Notes: generated by a model from the sequence alone, not told the origin. A stretch of DNA of 64,000 nt from Phycisphaerales bacterium (GCA_029242715.1 JAQWTL010000012.1:62001-126000), one strand, 5' to 3'; positions 17,142 through 26,311 are shown, counted from the first letter of the stretch. A program made the numbers and translations.

Positions 17142-18821
17142 GTGACCTACACCGTACTTGCACGCCGTTATCGATCACGATCCTTCGACGAAGTCGTCGG
17201 GCAGGAGGCTGTTGCCAATACGTTGAAAACGGCGATCGAGATGGACCGGGTCGGCCACGCCTACTTGTTCTGCGGAACAAGAGGTGTCGGAAAGACGACG
17301 ATGGCCCGTCTGTTCGCCGCTGCGATCAATGTATCTGACTCGATTTCAAGTCCGGAAGAGATCCGTGATGCCGTCATGCGAGGTGAAGACCTTGATGTTA
17401 TCGAGATCGATGGCGCATCGAATCGTGGGGTTCAGGAAGCACGTGATCTGATCGCCAATGCGGGCCTTGCGCCTGCTCGGTGCCCATACAAGATCTACAT
17501 CATCGATGAAGTCCACATGCTGACGACGGAGTCGTTCAATACCCTCCTGAAGACCATGGAGGAACCTCCTTCGCATGTGAAATTCATCCTGTGCACGACT
17601 GAACCAAACAAGGTTCTCAATACCATTCAGAGTCGATGTCAGCGATTCGATTTCCGCCCCATTCCATCGTCGGATATCGCGGATCATCTTCGCGAGGTCC
17701 TTGCTCGGGAAGGTGTTGAAGCCTCAGATGAAGTCGTTTCAAGGGTTGCGGAACTGGGCAATGGTTCAATGCGTGATGCATTGAGCGTTCTGGAGCGATT
17801 GCTTGCAGCAGGCCACCTTGCACTCGATACATCAACAGTTGACCAGGTTCTGGGCCTTCCGGATCAGCAGCGCATAGCCTCCATTCTGGAAGCTGTTCTG
17901 AATGGCGATCCGGGCGAGTCACTTCAGCGTTCCGCATCACTTCTTGCGGATGGTTCAAGCCTTGAGCAGGTCCTGGGTTGCCTGATCGACACATTGAGGA
18001 CAATGCTTCTCATGGCTACCTGTGGACGGGATACGGAACTCGTCGAGGTGACCGAGGGGACCCGGGCACAATTGGCAGATCTGATCAGTCGCCTGGATGC
18101 CGAGGGCATTCTGCATCTGCTGGCACTCAGTGAGCACGCGGCTCGAGCGGCGCGTTTGTCCAGTTCGGCCAGAGCTGTCTTTGATGCGACGATTGTACGC
18201 ATGGCATTGGCCGAGAATCTGGTGGATGTGCAGACCGTGCTTTCGGGGGCAACCCCGGCAACGCGTCAGCCCAAGGCTCAAAAAAAAACGGATAGTGAGT
18301 CCAGCCAGCCAGTAAAGAAAAAGCCGGCTGCTGCTGCGTCACCTGATCCGGTCGCTTCCAAGCCAAAGGCATCAGTCGCATCAACTCCAAAACCGGTCTC
18401 TGAGCCAGTCGATACACCAGTACCGGCGCAGACTCCGGGATCTGGATCTCAGACGGACATCAGCCTTGAGGGGCTTTGGACTCGTACCAGAGAACTTGCA
18501 ACCTCTGCGGGAATGAAGGCCAAGATCGAATCATTTAGACCTGTTTCAATATCCGAGGGTGTTCTTCAACTTGAAGTCCGGACAGCGGGTGGCGGTGATT
18601 TTCTCCGCAGCACTGTTGGGACTCTTGAGGAGGTTGTTTCCAAGGCAGCAGGCACCACGCTTCGATTGGAGGTCATGCCGGATACCGCTCCGGTAGCAGC
18701 GCCTGTACGGTCCGCAATGGATGATTCCGTCCAGAAGGATCCGGCAGTTCGTCTTGCATCCGAGCTATTGGAAGCGATTGTTGTCGAAGTAGAGAATCCA
18801 GAGAAGGAAACCGGGGCGTAA
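17142..18821 (+). CDS. dnaX: DNA polymerase III subunit gamma/tau (DnaX)
   Basis: 559 residues with GTG start; clamp-loader ATPase of the replicative polymerase. AAA+ motifs: Walker A GTRGVGKTT (45-52), Walker B region IIDEVHML (120-127), and SRC (164-166), the arginine-finger/sensor segment. The C-terminal half holds a Lys/Pro/Ala-rich linker (~375-440) and a small domain. The zinc module normally between Walker A and B (four cysteines) is absent: residues 62-82 contain no cysteine. It follows the SRP RNA and precedes the YbaB-type and recR genes, the standard dnaX-ybaB-recR order. Confidence 0.96.
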   Translation: MTYTVLARRYRSRSFDEVVGQEAVANTLKTAIEMDRVGHAYLFCGTRGVGKTTMARLFAAAINVSDSISSPEEIRDAVMRGEDLDVIEIDGASNRGVQEARDLIANAGLAPARCPYKIYIIDEVHMLTTESFNTLLKTMEEPPSHVKFILCTTEPNKVLNTIQSRCQRFDFRPIPSSDIADHLREVLAREGVEASDEVVSRVAELGNGSMRDALSVLERLLAAGHLALDTSTVDQVLGLPDQQRIASILEAVLNGDPGESLQRSASLLADGSSLEQVLGCLIDTLRTMLLMATCGRDTELVEVTEGTRAQLADLISRLDAEGILHLLALSEHAARAARLSSSARAVFDATIVRMALAENLVDVQTVLSGATPATRQPKAQKKTDSESSQPVKKKPAAAASPDPVASKPKASVASTPKPVSEPVDTPVPAQTPGSGSQTDISLEGLWTRTRELATSAGMKAKIESFRPVSISEGVLQLEVRTAGGGDFLRSTVGTLEEVVSKAAGTTLRLEVMPDTAPVAAPVRSAMDDSVQKDPAVRLASELLEAIVVEVENPEKETGA

Positions 18822-18836
18822 GGAGACGCATCAGTC

Positions 18837-19208
18837 ATGTTTGACGGATTAAAGAACCTGGCCGGAATGGCATCGATCATGAAAGACCTGCCGAAGATGC
18901 AGGCACGGCTTGAGGAAGTCAAGAAAGAGCTGGCTTCACTTCGAGTGGAATCCGAGACAGGTGGTGGGGCAGTGCGAGTCATTGCTACTGCCGACTTGAA
19001 GATCGAATCGATTCAGATCGATCCAGCTGTCATGGGCACTCTTGTGGATTCAAACAGTCCTGAAGACCATCGCATGGCCGAGGAACTTGTTGCCGGAGCT
19101 GTGAATACCGCCATGGAAAGAGCAAAGGACGTGGCGAAGGATCACCTGGCAGCAGCTGCCAGAGACATGGGATTGCCGACACCGCCAGCAGGTCTGCTTG
19201 GTTCGTAA
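18837..19208 (+). CDS. YbaB/EbfC family nucleoid-associated protein
   Basis: 123 residues, homologous in order and composition to YbaB/EbfC: an N-terminal coiled-coil (MKDLPKMQARLEEVKKELA), a central β region (VRVIATADLKIESIQIDP) and a helical C-terminus. The family binds DNA as a dimer and is nearly always located between dnaX and recR, as here. Start is 15 bases after dnaX with AAGGAGA upstream. Confidence 0.94.
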   Translation: MFDGLKNLAGMASIMKDLPKMQARLEEVKKELASLRVESETGGGAVRVIATADLKIESIQIDPAVMGTLVDSNSPEDHRMAEELVAGAVNTAMERAKDVAKDHLAAAARDMGLPTPPAGLLGS

Positions 19209-19229
19209 CCCAGAGGGAGCGACGAGCTC

Positions 19230-19883
19230 ATGTCACCACAAGGCGGATTGCACGCATTTCCTGAACCGGTTGAACGTCTTGTGCGTGAACTCGAGCGATT
19301 GCCTGGAATCGGTCGCCGCACAGCAACGCGACTGGCCTTCCATATCCTCAAGGATGAAGGCGGGCACGCTCAGGACCTGGCTGCTTCGATCAGAGAGGTC
19401 AAGGACAAGGTGGCTTGTTGTGAAACATGCTTCCAATTGACCGACGTTGATCCTTGCCGCCTCTGTTCGGATCACACACGGGATGCATCGAAGATTCTTG
19501 TTGTGGAACAGCCCGGTGATCTCATGACATTTGAAGCGACTGGCATGTACCGGGGTATCTATCACGTACTTACGGGACGGATCGACCCTCTTTCGGGTGT
19601 GGGGCCTGATGACCTCACCGTCCAGTCCTTTCTTGATCGAATCGATCAACCGGATCGCAATGCAAGGGGGGTCAAGGTAGAGGAGGTCATTCTGGGTTTG
19701 AATCCAAACCTGGAAGGGGACAGTACGACCCTCTATCTCGCCGAGGCACTGGAGCACCGGGATGTGCGGGTCACGCGATTGGCGCGGGGGCTGCCAAGCG
19801 GGTCACAGCTGGAATTTGCCAATACGGCGATTATTGCCGATGCGTTGCATGGCAGACAAGGCATGGCCGGGTCCGGCGATTGA
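19230..19883 (+). CDS. recR: Recombination mediator protein RecR
   Basis: 217 residues (E. coli 201). Helix-hairpin-helix at the N-terminus (LERLPGIGRRTATRLAFH), a C4 zinc site (Cys64, Cys67, Cys76, Cys79) and a Toprim domain from LVVEQPGDLM (~91) through NPNLEGDSTTLYL. RecR works with RecO to load RecA on gapped DNA. It is third in the dnaX operon. The C-terminal Walker-B-like helix is followed by a short extra tail. Confidence 0.96.
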   Translation: MSPQGGLHAFPEPVERLVRELERLPGIGRRTATRLAFHILKDEGGHAQDLAASIREVKDKVACCETCFQLTDVDPCRLCSDHTRDASKILVVEQPGDLMTFEATGMYRGIYHVLTGRIDPLSGVGPDDLTVQSFLDRIDQPDRNARGVKVEEVILGLNPNLEGDSTTLYLAEALEHRDVRVTRLARGLPSGSQLEFANTAIIADALHGRQGMAGSGD

Positions 19884-19961
19884 ATAGCTGGAAGATTGGT
19901 TTGTCTTGATGACCGCTACGGGGAGTATGATGAAGGCGCAGATGTTTTTCTGTTGGAGTCC

Positions 19962-21485
19962 ATGGTCATGATGCGTTTTGACACATCACAGCAGATGAAA
20001 CTCGGACAGCAGATGAAGCTGAGCCCGAGAATGATCCAATCCATGGAGATCCTCCAGATGCCGATCCTGGCATTGCAGGAGAGGATCGATCAGGAGCTCG
20101 AGACGAATATTGCCCTGGAGGTCAACGAGGAAGAAGCCACCGGGCCAACAGAGTCTGATCGTGAGCGTGACATCGAAACACAGGAAATGGTCGTGGGCGA
20201 TACGACCAAGAATGGTGAAGATGACTTCGCCAGACTTGACTCGATGGAAAACACGTACAGCGAGGCATTTGACAACGAGTACTCATCGGGCAGTTTTTCA
20301 GCATCTCGAATGGCTGGAGAGCGAGACGGCAAGATGGACGCCATGGCGTCCATCAGCGCTCGAGGAGAACGATTAGCCGAGCAGATTCTGCACCAGTGGA
20401 CGTTTGCAGAAGTTCCAGAGCCAATCGGTCGTGCCGGCCGGATCATCCTTGAGTACTTGAATGATGATGGTTTGCTGGAGGCTGACCTGGAAACCATCTT
20501 TGAACAGCGTGGTGGAAGTGAAGATGCCAAAGAGCTTTCTCTGGAGACATTTCAGGAGGCATTGGAAGCCATCCATCATTGGATCGAGCCTCCAGGACTG
20601 GCTGCTCGCAGCATCAAGGAGTGTTTGTTGCTCCAGGTCCATGCGTTTCAACGATCGGATGATTCAGAGGTTTCTGGTGGATGGGAAGATGTGCGCCGGC
20701 TGATCGATGAGCATATGGATGATCTCGTTCAGAACAGGCTGCCGCGAATCGTTCAGGAAACAGGGCTGGACATGGACCGGGTTCGTGAAGCAATGAATCT
20801 GATGCACCGTCTTGATCTTGCGCCGGGCAAGGGGCTGGTGAGCGAGGAAGTGAAACCCATTCTTCCAGATGTCATCATCGAGTATGACGAGGAACGCGAT
20901 GAGTACATCGCTGCGCTTTGTGATGGAGTCATTCCACCGCTTCGTGTATCTCCTCGATATGACGAGATGTCCAAGGACAAGGACGTTGACAAGGAGACTC
21001 GGGAGTTCCTTGGCCGCAGCGTTGGTAATGCCAAGTGGATGATTGAATCCATCAATCAGCGTAAGAATTCACTGCTTCGGGTTGTCAATGTCGTTCTGAC
21101 TAGACAGCGTGAGTACTTTGATATTGGCCCACAGCAGTTGAAGCCATTGCCCATGGTGGAAGTGGCGGATCAACTTGGAATTCACGTCGCTACGGTCAGC
21201 AGAGCTGTAGCGGACAAGTGGATGCAGACACCGCGTGGCATCGTTCCGCTTCGAAGATTCTTCTCCGGAGGTACGGAAACGGCCAGCGGTGAAAACATGA
21301 GCTGGGAAGCCGTCAAGGCGGTTCTTCAGGAAATCGTCGAAGGCGAGGACAAGCTTCATCCGCTCAGTGATGAGGCCATTGCTGCGCAACTCAAGGAACG
21401 TGGAATCGACATTGCTCGCAGGACAGTCGTGAAGTACCGCCAGCAGTTGGGAATTCCTCCTGGCAGGCTTCGCAAGCAATATTGA
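19962..21485 (+). CDS. rpoN: RNA polymerase sigma-54 factor RpoN
   Basis: About 507 residues from ATG 19962 (alternatives at 19968 and 19971; an upstream TTG frame lacks a plausible site). The Gln-rich activator-binding region I is at the start (SQQMKLGQQMKLSPRMIQ). An acidic region II follows, then the core-binding domain, the HTH (MVEVADQLGIHVATVSRAV) and the RpoN box near the C-terminus (ARRTVVKYRQQLGIP). It directs transcription from -24/-12 promoters with an enhancer-binding ATPase. No such activator gene was seen in the window. It lies behind recR, possibly in the same transcript. Confidence 0.95.
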   Translation: MVMMRFDTSQQMKLGQQMKLSPRMIQSMEILQMPILALQERIDQELETNIALEVNEEEATGPTESDRERDIETQEMVVGDTTKNGEDDFARLDSMENTYSEAFDNEYSSGSFSASRMAGERDGKMDAMASISARGERLAEQILHQWTFAEVPEPIGRAGRIILEYLNDDGLLEADLETIFEQRGGSEDAKELSLETFQEALEAIHHWIEPPGLAARSIKECLLLQVHAFQRSDDSEVSGGWEDVRRLIDEHMDDLVQNRLPRIVQETGLDMDRVREAMNLMHRLDLAPGKGLVSEEVKPILPDVIIEYDEERDEYIAALCDGVIPPLRVSPRYDEMSKDKDVDKETREFLGRSVGNAKWMIESINQRKNSLLRVVNVVLTRQREYFDIGPQQLKPLPMVEVADQLGIHVATVSRAVADKWMQTPRGIVPLRRFFSGGTETASGENMSWEAVKAVLQEIVEGEDKLHPLSDEAIAAQLKERGIDIARRTVVKYRQQLGIPPGRLRKQY

Positions 21486-21491
21486 ACCCAG

Positions 21492-22058
21492 CTAGATCGA
21501 AGTGATCTCTTCGACCTTCTTGGAGACGATCTTGCCGATCTGATCAACATGTCCCTTGGTAGCCTCGTCGATATTCGACTTGGCCGCTTTGCCCTGATCT
21601 TCTGACATCGAACTCGTCTTGTCCTTGATCAACACGTCGATCTGCTTCTGGGCATCACGACGTTCATTGCGAATGGCAATCTTGGTCTCTTCCCCCATCT
21701 TCTTGGCCTGAGCAGCCAATTGGTTGCGTCGTTCTGCTGAGGGCGAGGGGACGGCGATTCGAATCGTGTCACCATCGACGGTGGGGTTGAGACCCAGTTC
21801 TGCCGTCTCGATGCTCTTCACAATGCTTGCCTTGGAGGAAGGGTCGAAGGGTTTGACCAGAAGTTGAGTCGGTTCGGGGACGCTGATGGCGGCCAGGTCC
21901 CGAAGATCGGTGCTGGAGCCGTAGTAGTCCACTTTCAGGTACTCGAGCAAGGCAGTGGATGCCCGGCCTGTACGGATGCCACGAAGTTCCTTGGTCAGGT
22001 ATTCAATGGCCTTGTCCATCCCTTGTTGGGCGGTCTTCAGGATTGTCTTCTCGTCCAT
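21492..22058 (-). CDS. frr: Ribosome recycling factor
   Basis: 188 residues, standard length. RRF splits post-termination ribosomes with EF-G. Diagnostic segments are LRGIRTGRASTALLEYLKVDYYGS, ISVPEPTQLLVKPFD and LAAQAKKMGEETKIAIRNERRD (each cited in part); the three-helix bundle and β hinge are intact. It follows pyrH by 53 bases, the common pyrH-frr order, though rpsB and tsf are not in front. Convergent with rpoN, six bases apart. Confidence 0.96.
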   Translation of the reverse strand: MDEKTILKTAQQGMDKAIEYLTKELRGIRTGRASTALLEYLKVDYYGSSTDLRDLAAISVPEPTQLLVKPFDPSSKASIVKSIETAELGLNPTVDGDTIRIAVPSPSAERRNQLAAQAKKMGEETKIAIRNERRDAQKQIDVLIKDKTSSMSEDQGKAAKSNIDEATKGHVDQIGKIVSKKVEEITSI

Positions 22059-22111
22059 CTTGTTTTCTCCAAGGGAACTGCTGGACTCATTGCATCCGGT
22101 TGTGGTCGTGT

Positions 22112-22867
22112 TCAGGAGCTGACGGCTTTGGGCTTGATGGAATCCGTAGCGTTAACCAGGGTTCCGATCTGCTCACCTTCAACTACTCGGCGAATGTTGC
22201 CTGCTTTGTGGTAATTGAACACGATGATGGGAAGGTCGTGTTCCATGCACATCGACATGGCAGTGATATCCATGACACCCAATTGAAGCTCAACGGCTTC
22301 TCGGAAGCTGAGGCGATCAAATTTGGTGGCATCGGGGTTTGTCTTGGGATCACTTGTATAGATGCCGTCGACTTTCGTGGCCTTGAGCAGGACATCACAA
22401 TTGAGTTCTGTTGCTCTCAGTGAAGCACAGGTATCAGTGGTGAAGAATGGGTTGCCCGTTCCTGCAGACAGGATGAGGACCCGGTTCTTGTCGAAATGAC
22501 GCAGGGCACGTTTGCGTACGAAGGATTCGGCCAGAGCAGGCAGGGAGATTGCGGACATCAGCCTGGCGGGCTGTCCCATCTGTTCCAGTCGTTCCTTGAG
22601 GGCCATGCCATTCATCACAGTGCCCAGCATGCCCATGTAGTCCGCGGTGGACTGATCAATTTCAAGTCTTGCTGCCAGATCGGCTCCACGGATGATATTG
22701 CCGCCCCCGGTCACCACGGCGATCTGGGTGCCGCTGGCAGCAGCCTCCACGATCTCATTGGCGATATGGGAGAGCGATTCAGGGTCAATACCCGACTCCC
22801 CGGGTCTGCAAAAACTCTCGCCGCTGATCTTGAGCAGTACACGGCGATAAGGGGATGAACCTGCCAT
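22112..22867 (-). CDS. pyrH: Uridylate kinase PyrH
   Basis: 251 residues; amino-acid-kinase fold UMP kinase making UDP for RNA and cell-wall precursors. Seen: RVLLKISGESF, VVTGGGNIIRG, the ADYMGMLGTVMNGMALK helix, AGTGNPFFTTDT and KATKVDGIY. AAGGATT lies six bases before the ATG. It forms an operon with frr. Normal length and no odd feature apart from a short hydrophilic tail. Confidence 0.96.
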   Translation of the reverse strand: MAGSSPYRRVLLKISGESFCRPGESGIDPESLSHIANEIVEAAASGTQIAVVTGGGNIIRGADLAARLEIDQSTADYMGMLGTVMNGMALKERLEQMGQPARLMSAISLPALAESFVRKRALRHFDKNRVLILSAGTGNPFFTTDTCASLRATELNCDVLLKATKVDGIYTSDPKTNPDATKFDRLSFREAVELQLGVMDITAMSMCMEHDLPIIVFNYHKAGNIRRVVEGEQIGTLVNATDSIKPKAVSS

Positions 22868-22888
22868 TGAGCAATCCTTTCGGGTGGC

Positions 22889-22917
22889 ATTGGACCCGCA
22901 ACCGGCTGGCCGGTCAA
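22889..22917 (-). promoter_or_regulatory. Candidate sigma-70 promoter for pyrH-frr with internal dyad
   Basis: On the minus strand TTGACC and TCCAAT are spaced 17 bases, upstream of pyrH. The spacer contains most of a perfect dyad, ACCGGC-2-GCCGGT (22901-22914), which could be an operator or a leader hairpin. The -10 is weak, so the call is tentative. Confidence 0.3.
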
Positions 22918-23064
22918 GGCGAATGCTTTTCTGGTGGTCTGGGAATTGAAGTTCTGGCGTGGAAAGCCGTTTCCTGAGATCCCCTGTGGAACATTGCAGG
23001 AAGAAGGCGAGTAGGCTGGGTTAGACCGCGGTCATGATCAGCCGCGGGCCCTCATGAGGTGACC

Positions 23065-24024
23065 ATGATCCCCCCTGATCAGAATCAAGTGGACCAGGCT
23101 TGGCAGCTACGCCAGGAAACCATCAAGCGGCGACTCTGGCAGTTGATCGGAATCGCAGCAGGCCTCTCTTTGCTGATCCATTTCGGGATCATGTTCTATC
23201 TGGGACAGGTCAAGCGTTCGGGTCCTCCGGCGCAGGTCGTTGAAATGGTCATGGAGTTTCCAACGACACGAACAGTGGAGGAGCTCACGACCCTGTCTGA
23301 AACGGACCTTGCAGAGCCGGATGTTGAATCAAGGTCTGAGCTTGATCGCATCCTGGAGCCCGATATCCCCTCGCCAGAGGAATCCGCTGCAGCTGAGTTA
23401 TCCGAATCCAATGTTGGAGCGACTCCAACTCTGGGCGGATCGGGGCAGAAGGGGGTGAGTGGTCAGGCTGCTCTTGGTGGGGCTGGTGGAGCGGCTTCGT
23501 TCTTCGGGGTCTCAAGCAAGGGTGAGCGATTCGCTTACATCGTCGACCGTTCAGGCTCGATGGCAATCAATGATAAATTGATACTGGCTACGACTGAATT
23601 GAAGAGGTCGGTAAAAAGACTTCCGGACTATGCCCAGTTCTTCGTAGTTTTCTTTTCCAGCAGAATGACGCCCTTGCCATCGTGGCAACAGGGTTGGGTC
23701 CGAGCACGTCCTCATCAGTTCAACAGGCTGGTTGGCTGGATCCGAAAAATCAATGACGAAGGGGGGAATGGTGGAACCCAGCCGCTGAGTTCCTTTCGGC
23801 GTGTTCTGAGTCTTACGCCCAAGCCGGATGTCATTTTCTTCCTGACAGACGGTCAGGTGCAGGGGATGACTGCTGCTGATGTGGCGAATCTGAATCGAAA
23901 AGGCGAGCCATCCGTCATCAATACCATTGCCTATGCAACCAATGAGAGTCAGCAACTGCTTGAACGTATTGCTCATGAATCAGGCGGTGTCTACCGGTTT
24001 GTTCCCGTGAGGTCGACGCAATGA
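23065..24024 (+). CDS. Membrane-anchored VWA-domain protein, TonB/TolA-like topology
   Basis: 319 residues from ATG 23065 (GAGG five bases upstream; a GTG two codons earlier is less likely). A basic N-tail leads into one transmembrane helix (residues 24-46), then a long acidic Pro/Glu/Ser linker (~55-118) and a Gly-rich segment ending GGAASFFGVSSKG. The von Willebrand A domain (154-315) follows, with a complete MIDAS site: Asp161-x-Ser163-x-Ser165, Thr238 and Asp262. Such domains bind a protein ligand through a metal. It opens an eight-gene overlapping operon with ExbB/ExbD homologues, and the N-terminal topology is that of TonB or TolA. The function is unknown. Confidence 0.88.
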   Translation: MIPPDQNQVDQAWQLRQETIKRRLWQLIGIAAGLSLLIHFGIMFYLGQVKRSGPPAQVVEMVMEFPTTRTVEELTTLSETDLAEPDVESRSELDRILEPDIPSPEESAAAELSESNVGATPTLGGSGQKGVSGQAALGGAGGAASFFGVSSKGERFAYIVDRSGSMAINDKLILATTELKRSVKRLPDYAQFFVVFFSSRMTPLPSWQQGWVRARPHQFNRLVGWIRKINDEGGNGGTQPLSSFRRVLSLTPKPDVIFFLTDGQVQGMTAADVANLNRKGEPSVINTIAYATNESQQLLERIAHESGGVYRFVPVRSTQ

Positions 24025-25148
24025 TTGTGCTTCTTCTTGGTCCAATGATTTTGTGCAGGCTTGCCCTTGGGCTTGATGTCGTCGAGTTGAGAGGGGATCT
24101 GGGCGAGTTGCAGGGGACCGTGCTGGCTTCGGATGAGGCCACCCTTCGTATCGAGAACAGTGAGGGCATCAGGCAGGAAGTGGCCTGGGATCTTGTTCGG
24201 GATATCCGGTTTGATGACCCAGATGGTCAGAACAAGGCCATGGCCGATCGACTTGCGCGTGCCAATGACATCTGGAGGGCACGTTCTCGATTGCAGCGTG
24301 GTGATGTAGATCTGGCAGAACCATTGTTTGAAAAGTATTTTGTTCCCACGCCTTCGAATCGAGATGAAACGTCACTGATCATTGCCGAGGGCCTGCTTCG
24401 TTGTCGTCTGAGCAGAGGCGATCTGGTTGACGCCATACTGCCAGCTCTTGAAACGATGCGATTGCGCCGGCTTGGTGTCGAAACAGATCGCTATGAGCAG
24501 CTCGGCCTGCTTCATGATCCCGGGTCTGGCCTTTGTATCTACCTGCCACCAGCCTGGGCTCATGAGACAGCAAGATCTCGGCTGCTCAGTCAACTGGAAC
24601 AGTGGGATGCCGGCGGCGACGAGACCCTTGCAGATGTTGCGGATACTTACCGGGTTCTGGTGGAATATCCATCCGGCACAATACCGGAGAGTTTGCTTGA
24701 AAAAGAAAGCGATCCAGTCCAAAGGGCTGGCCAGGAGCATCCCGCTTTCAGGCTGCTTGAACTGGCGGTGGAATCGCGGCGGGATTCTGTCGAGACAAGG
24801 CGATCGGCACGTGCCAAGATGCGATCTCTGCTGAAGCAGCCTTCCGACTGGAAGCGTCCATGGCTGCATTATCTGCTTGGTGTATCCCTTCTTCAGGAAT
24901 CAGGTGATGGCATGCGAAGGAAGGGGCTTGTCGAGTTGGCATGGATTCCTTCCCGCTACGGATCTGAGCATCCGTATCTTGCCGGTATCGCCATGGCTAT
25001 GATGGCTGCTGAGTTGGACAGGCAGGGGGAGACAGAGCCGGCAGCCAAGCTCAGGTATGAACTGGGTACCCATTATGAGAATCACCCGGCCTTTCGGCCA
25101 CGTGTGGCCGACACTGTGCAGAAATCACAGGAGGAATTGATGCGATGA
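24021..25148 (+). CDS. Secreted solenoid-like protein of the VWA-ExbBD operon
   Basis: 375 residues; the start overlaps the VWA stop (ATGA). A signal peptide (IVLLLGPMILCRLALG) is followed by a small β domain (VVELRGDLGELQGTVLASDEATLRIEN), similar in pattern to the N-terminal domain of the S1C protease in this window. The rest is helical with TPR-like periodicity (for example RGDVDLAEPLFEKYF). No catalytic motif is seen. It probably acts in the periplasm as a binding partner of the VWA/ExbBD complex; this is inferred from gene order only. Confidence 0.8.
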   Translation: MIVLLLGPMILCRLALGLDVVELRGDLGELQGTVLASDEATLRIENSEGIRQEVAWDLVRDIRFDDPDGQNKAMADRLARANDIWRARSRLQRGDVDLAEPLFEKYFVPTPSNRDETSLIIAEGLLRCRLSRGDLVDAILPALETMRLRRLGVETDRYEQLGLLHDPGSGLCIYLPPAWAHETARSRLLSQLEQWDAGGDETLADVADTYRVLVEYPSGTIPESLLEKESDPVQRAGQEHPAFRLLELAVESRRDSVETRRSARAKMRSLLKQPSDWKRPWLHYLLGVSLLQESGDGMRRKGLVELAWIPSRYGSEHPYLAGIAMAMMAAELDRQGETEPAAKLRYELGTHYENHPAFRPRVADTVQKSQEELMR

Positions 25149-25888
25149 CGATCGTTCCATACACGCTTTTCTTGTCGGTGCCGAGTACTGGCGCCGCTAC
25201 CGATGTTGCACAGGTTCGAACCTGGTGGGACACGGTCATGGATGGAGGCCCTGTTGGTTTCATCATCATCTCGCTCAGTATTGTTGCGCTTGCTCTTTGC
25301 ATCATTCATTTCATACAAATTCGACGTTCCTCATTGTTGCCGGCGCAGCAATTGGAGGAAATCGACAAGCGGCTGCTCGCTGGAGATGTTGCTGGCGCGA
25401 CCACTTACTGCCTGGACCCAGTCAATGACAGTTTTCTGACCCGTGTCATGGCTGCAGGTCTTGCGAGATATCAAGCATCTGCATTTGGAGTATTTGAAAT
25501 CAAGAACACGATCGAGGAGGCGGGGCAGGACCAGGCCGCACGCCTGTATCGCTCCACAGATGGCCTTGGAGTCATCGGCACGATCTCTCCATTGCTTGGC
25601 TTGTTGGGAACAGTCGTCGGCATGGTCGGAGCGTTTGAATCAATGTCTCTGAGCGGCGGCTCCAACTATGAGCAGTTGGCTTCCAATATCAGCATGGCGC
25701 TGGTAACCACCTTGATGGGCTTGTCTCTTGCCATTCCTTGTGTGGCTCTGTTTACCTGGTTCCGGAACCGTATAGATACTCTGGCTTCTGAGGCTGGTCG
25801 CCAGGTGGAACGACTTGTCACACATCTGGAAAGCGGCGCGATGGCCGGGGCGAATCTTGCAAATGGGCAAGGGGGCAAGAAGAGCTGA
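25145..25888 (+). CDS. ExbB/TolQ/MotA-family proton channel protein
   Basis: 247 residues; overlaps the preceding gene by four bases. One transmembrane helix near 35-57, then a cytoplasmic loop. Two more helices carry the family signature DGLGVIGTISPLLGLLGTVVG (cited in part, ~136-158) and ISMALVTTLMGLSLAIP (~181-200). The family forms a pentameric stator through which protons drive work across the periplasm with ExbD/TolR. Two ExbD genes follow at once. The soluble loop is short, closer to TolQ/ExbB than to MotA. Confidence 0.94.
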   Translation: MTIVPYTLFLSVPSTGAATDVAQVRTWWDTVMDGGPVGFIIISLSIVALALCIIHFIQIRRSSLLPAQQLEEIDKRLLAGDVAGATTYCLDPVNDSFLTRVMAAGLARYQASAFGVFEIKNTIEEAGQDQAARLYRSTDGLGVIGTISPLLGLLGTVVGMVGAFESMSLSGGSNYEQLASNISMALVTTLMGLSLAIPCVALFTWFRNRIDTLASEAGRQVERLVTHLESGAMAGANLANGQGGKKS

Positions 25889-26307
25889 TGCGTTTTTCTC
25901 CCAAGGGCAAACGCGAACGCCGGCTTGTCGTCGAACTGACATCGATGGTCGACATCGTGTTCCTTCTCATCATTTTCTTCATGGTGACTTCTGACTTTGC
26001 GCGTGACGCCAGGGCTGAAGTTGATCTTCCGTTGCTGCAAGGTGAACGGGCGGAGCAATCAGAAGAGGCTGGTTTGTTCATCAATATTGATGCTGAAGGA
26101 AATATCATCCTGTCTACTTCCGAGTCCCCCGTAACAGTCGAGCAACTCGCAGACCGGCTCCGGAAACTCGTTATTCAAGAAACGACACCCAAGGTCACTG
26201 TTCGTGCTGATCGAAATGCTTCCATCATTCGATTCAATGAGGTCATCCGGGCTTTGAACGAAAGCGGAGTGTCTTCAGCTCGCATCGCCACAGAGGTTCC
26301 AAGGTAA
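25888..26307 (+). CDS. ExbD/TolR family protein 1
   Basis: 139 residues, starting in the TGATG shared with the ExbB stop. The single N-terminal helix has the proton-carrying aspartate (Asp22 in TSMVDIVFLLIIFFMV), then a periplasmic domain rich in β structure (LFINIDAEGNIILS). The C-terminus is the usual KVTVRADRNASIIRFNEVI segment. It is the dimeric rotor/arm partner of ExbB/TolQ. Confidence 0.94.
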   Translation: MRFSPKGKRERRLVVELTSMVDIVFLLIIFFMVTSDFARDARAEVDLPLLQGERAEQSEEAGLFINIDAEGNIILSTSESPVTVEQLADRLRKLVIQETTPKVTVRADRNASIIRFNEVIRALNESGVSSARIATEVPR

Positions 26308-26311
26308 TCCC

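Noticed and set aside
22901-22914. ACCGGC-2-GCCGGT dyad as a stand-alone repressor site
   Set aside because: It is kept only as part of the tentative pyrH promoter; one GC-rich dyad is not enough to call an operator.
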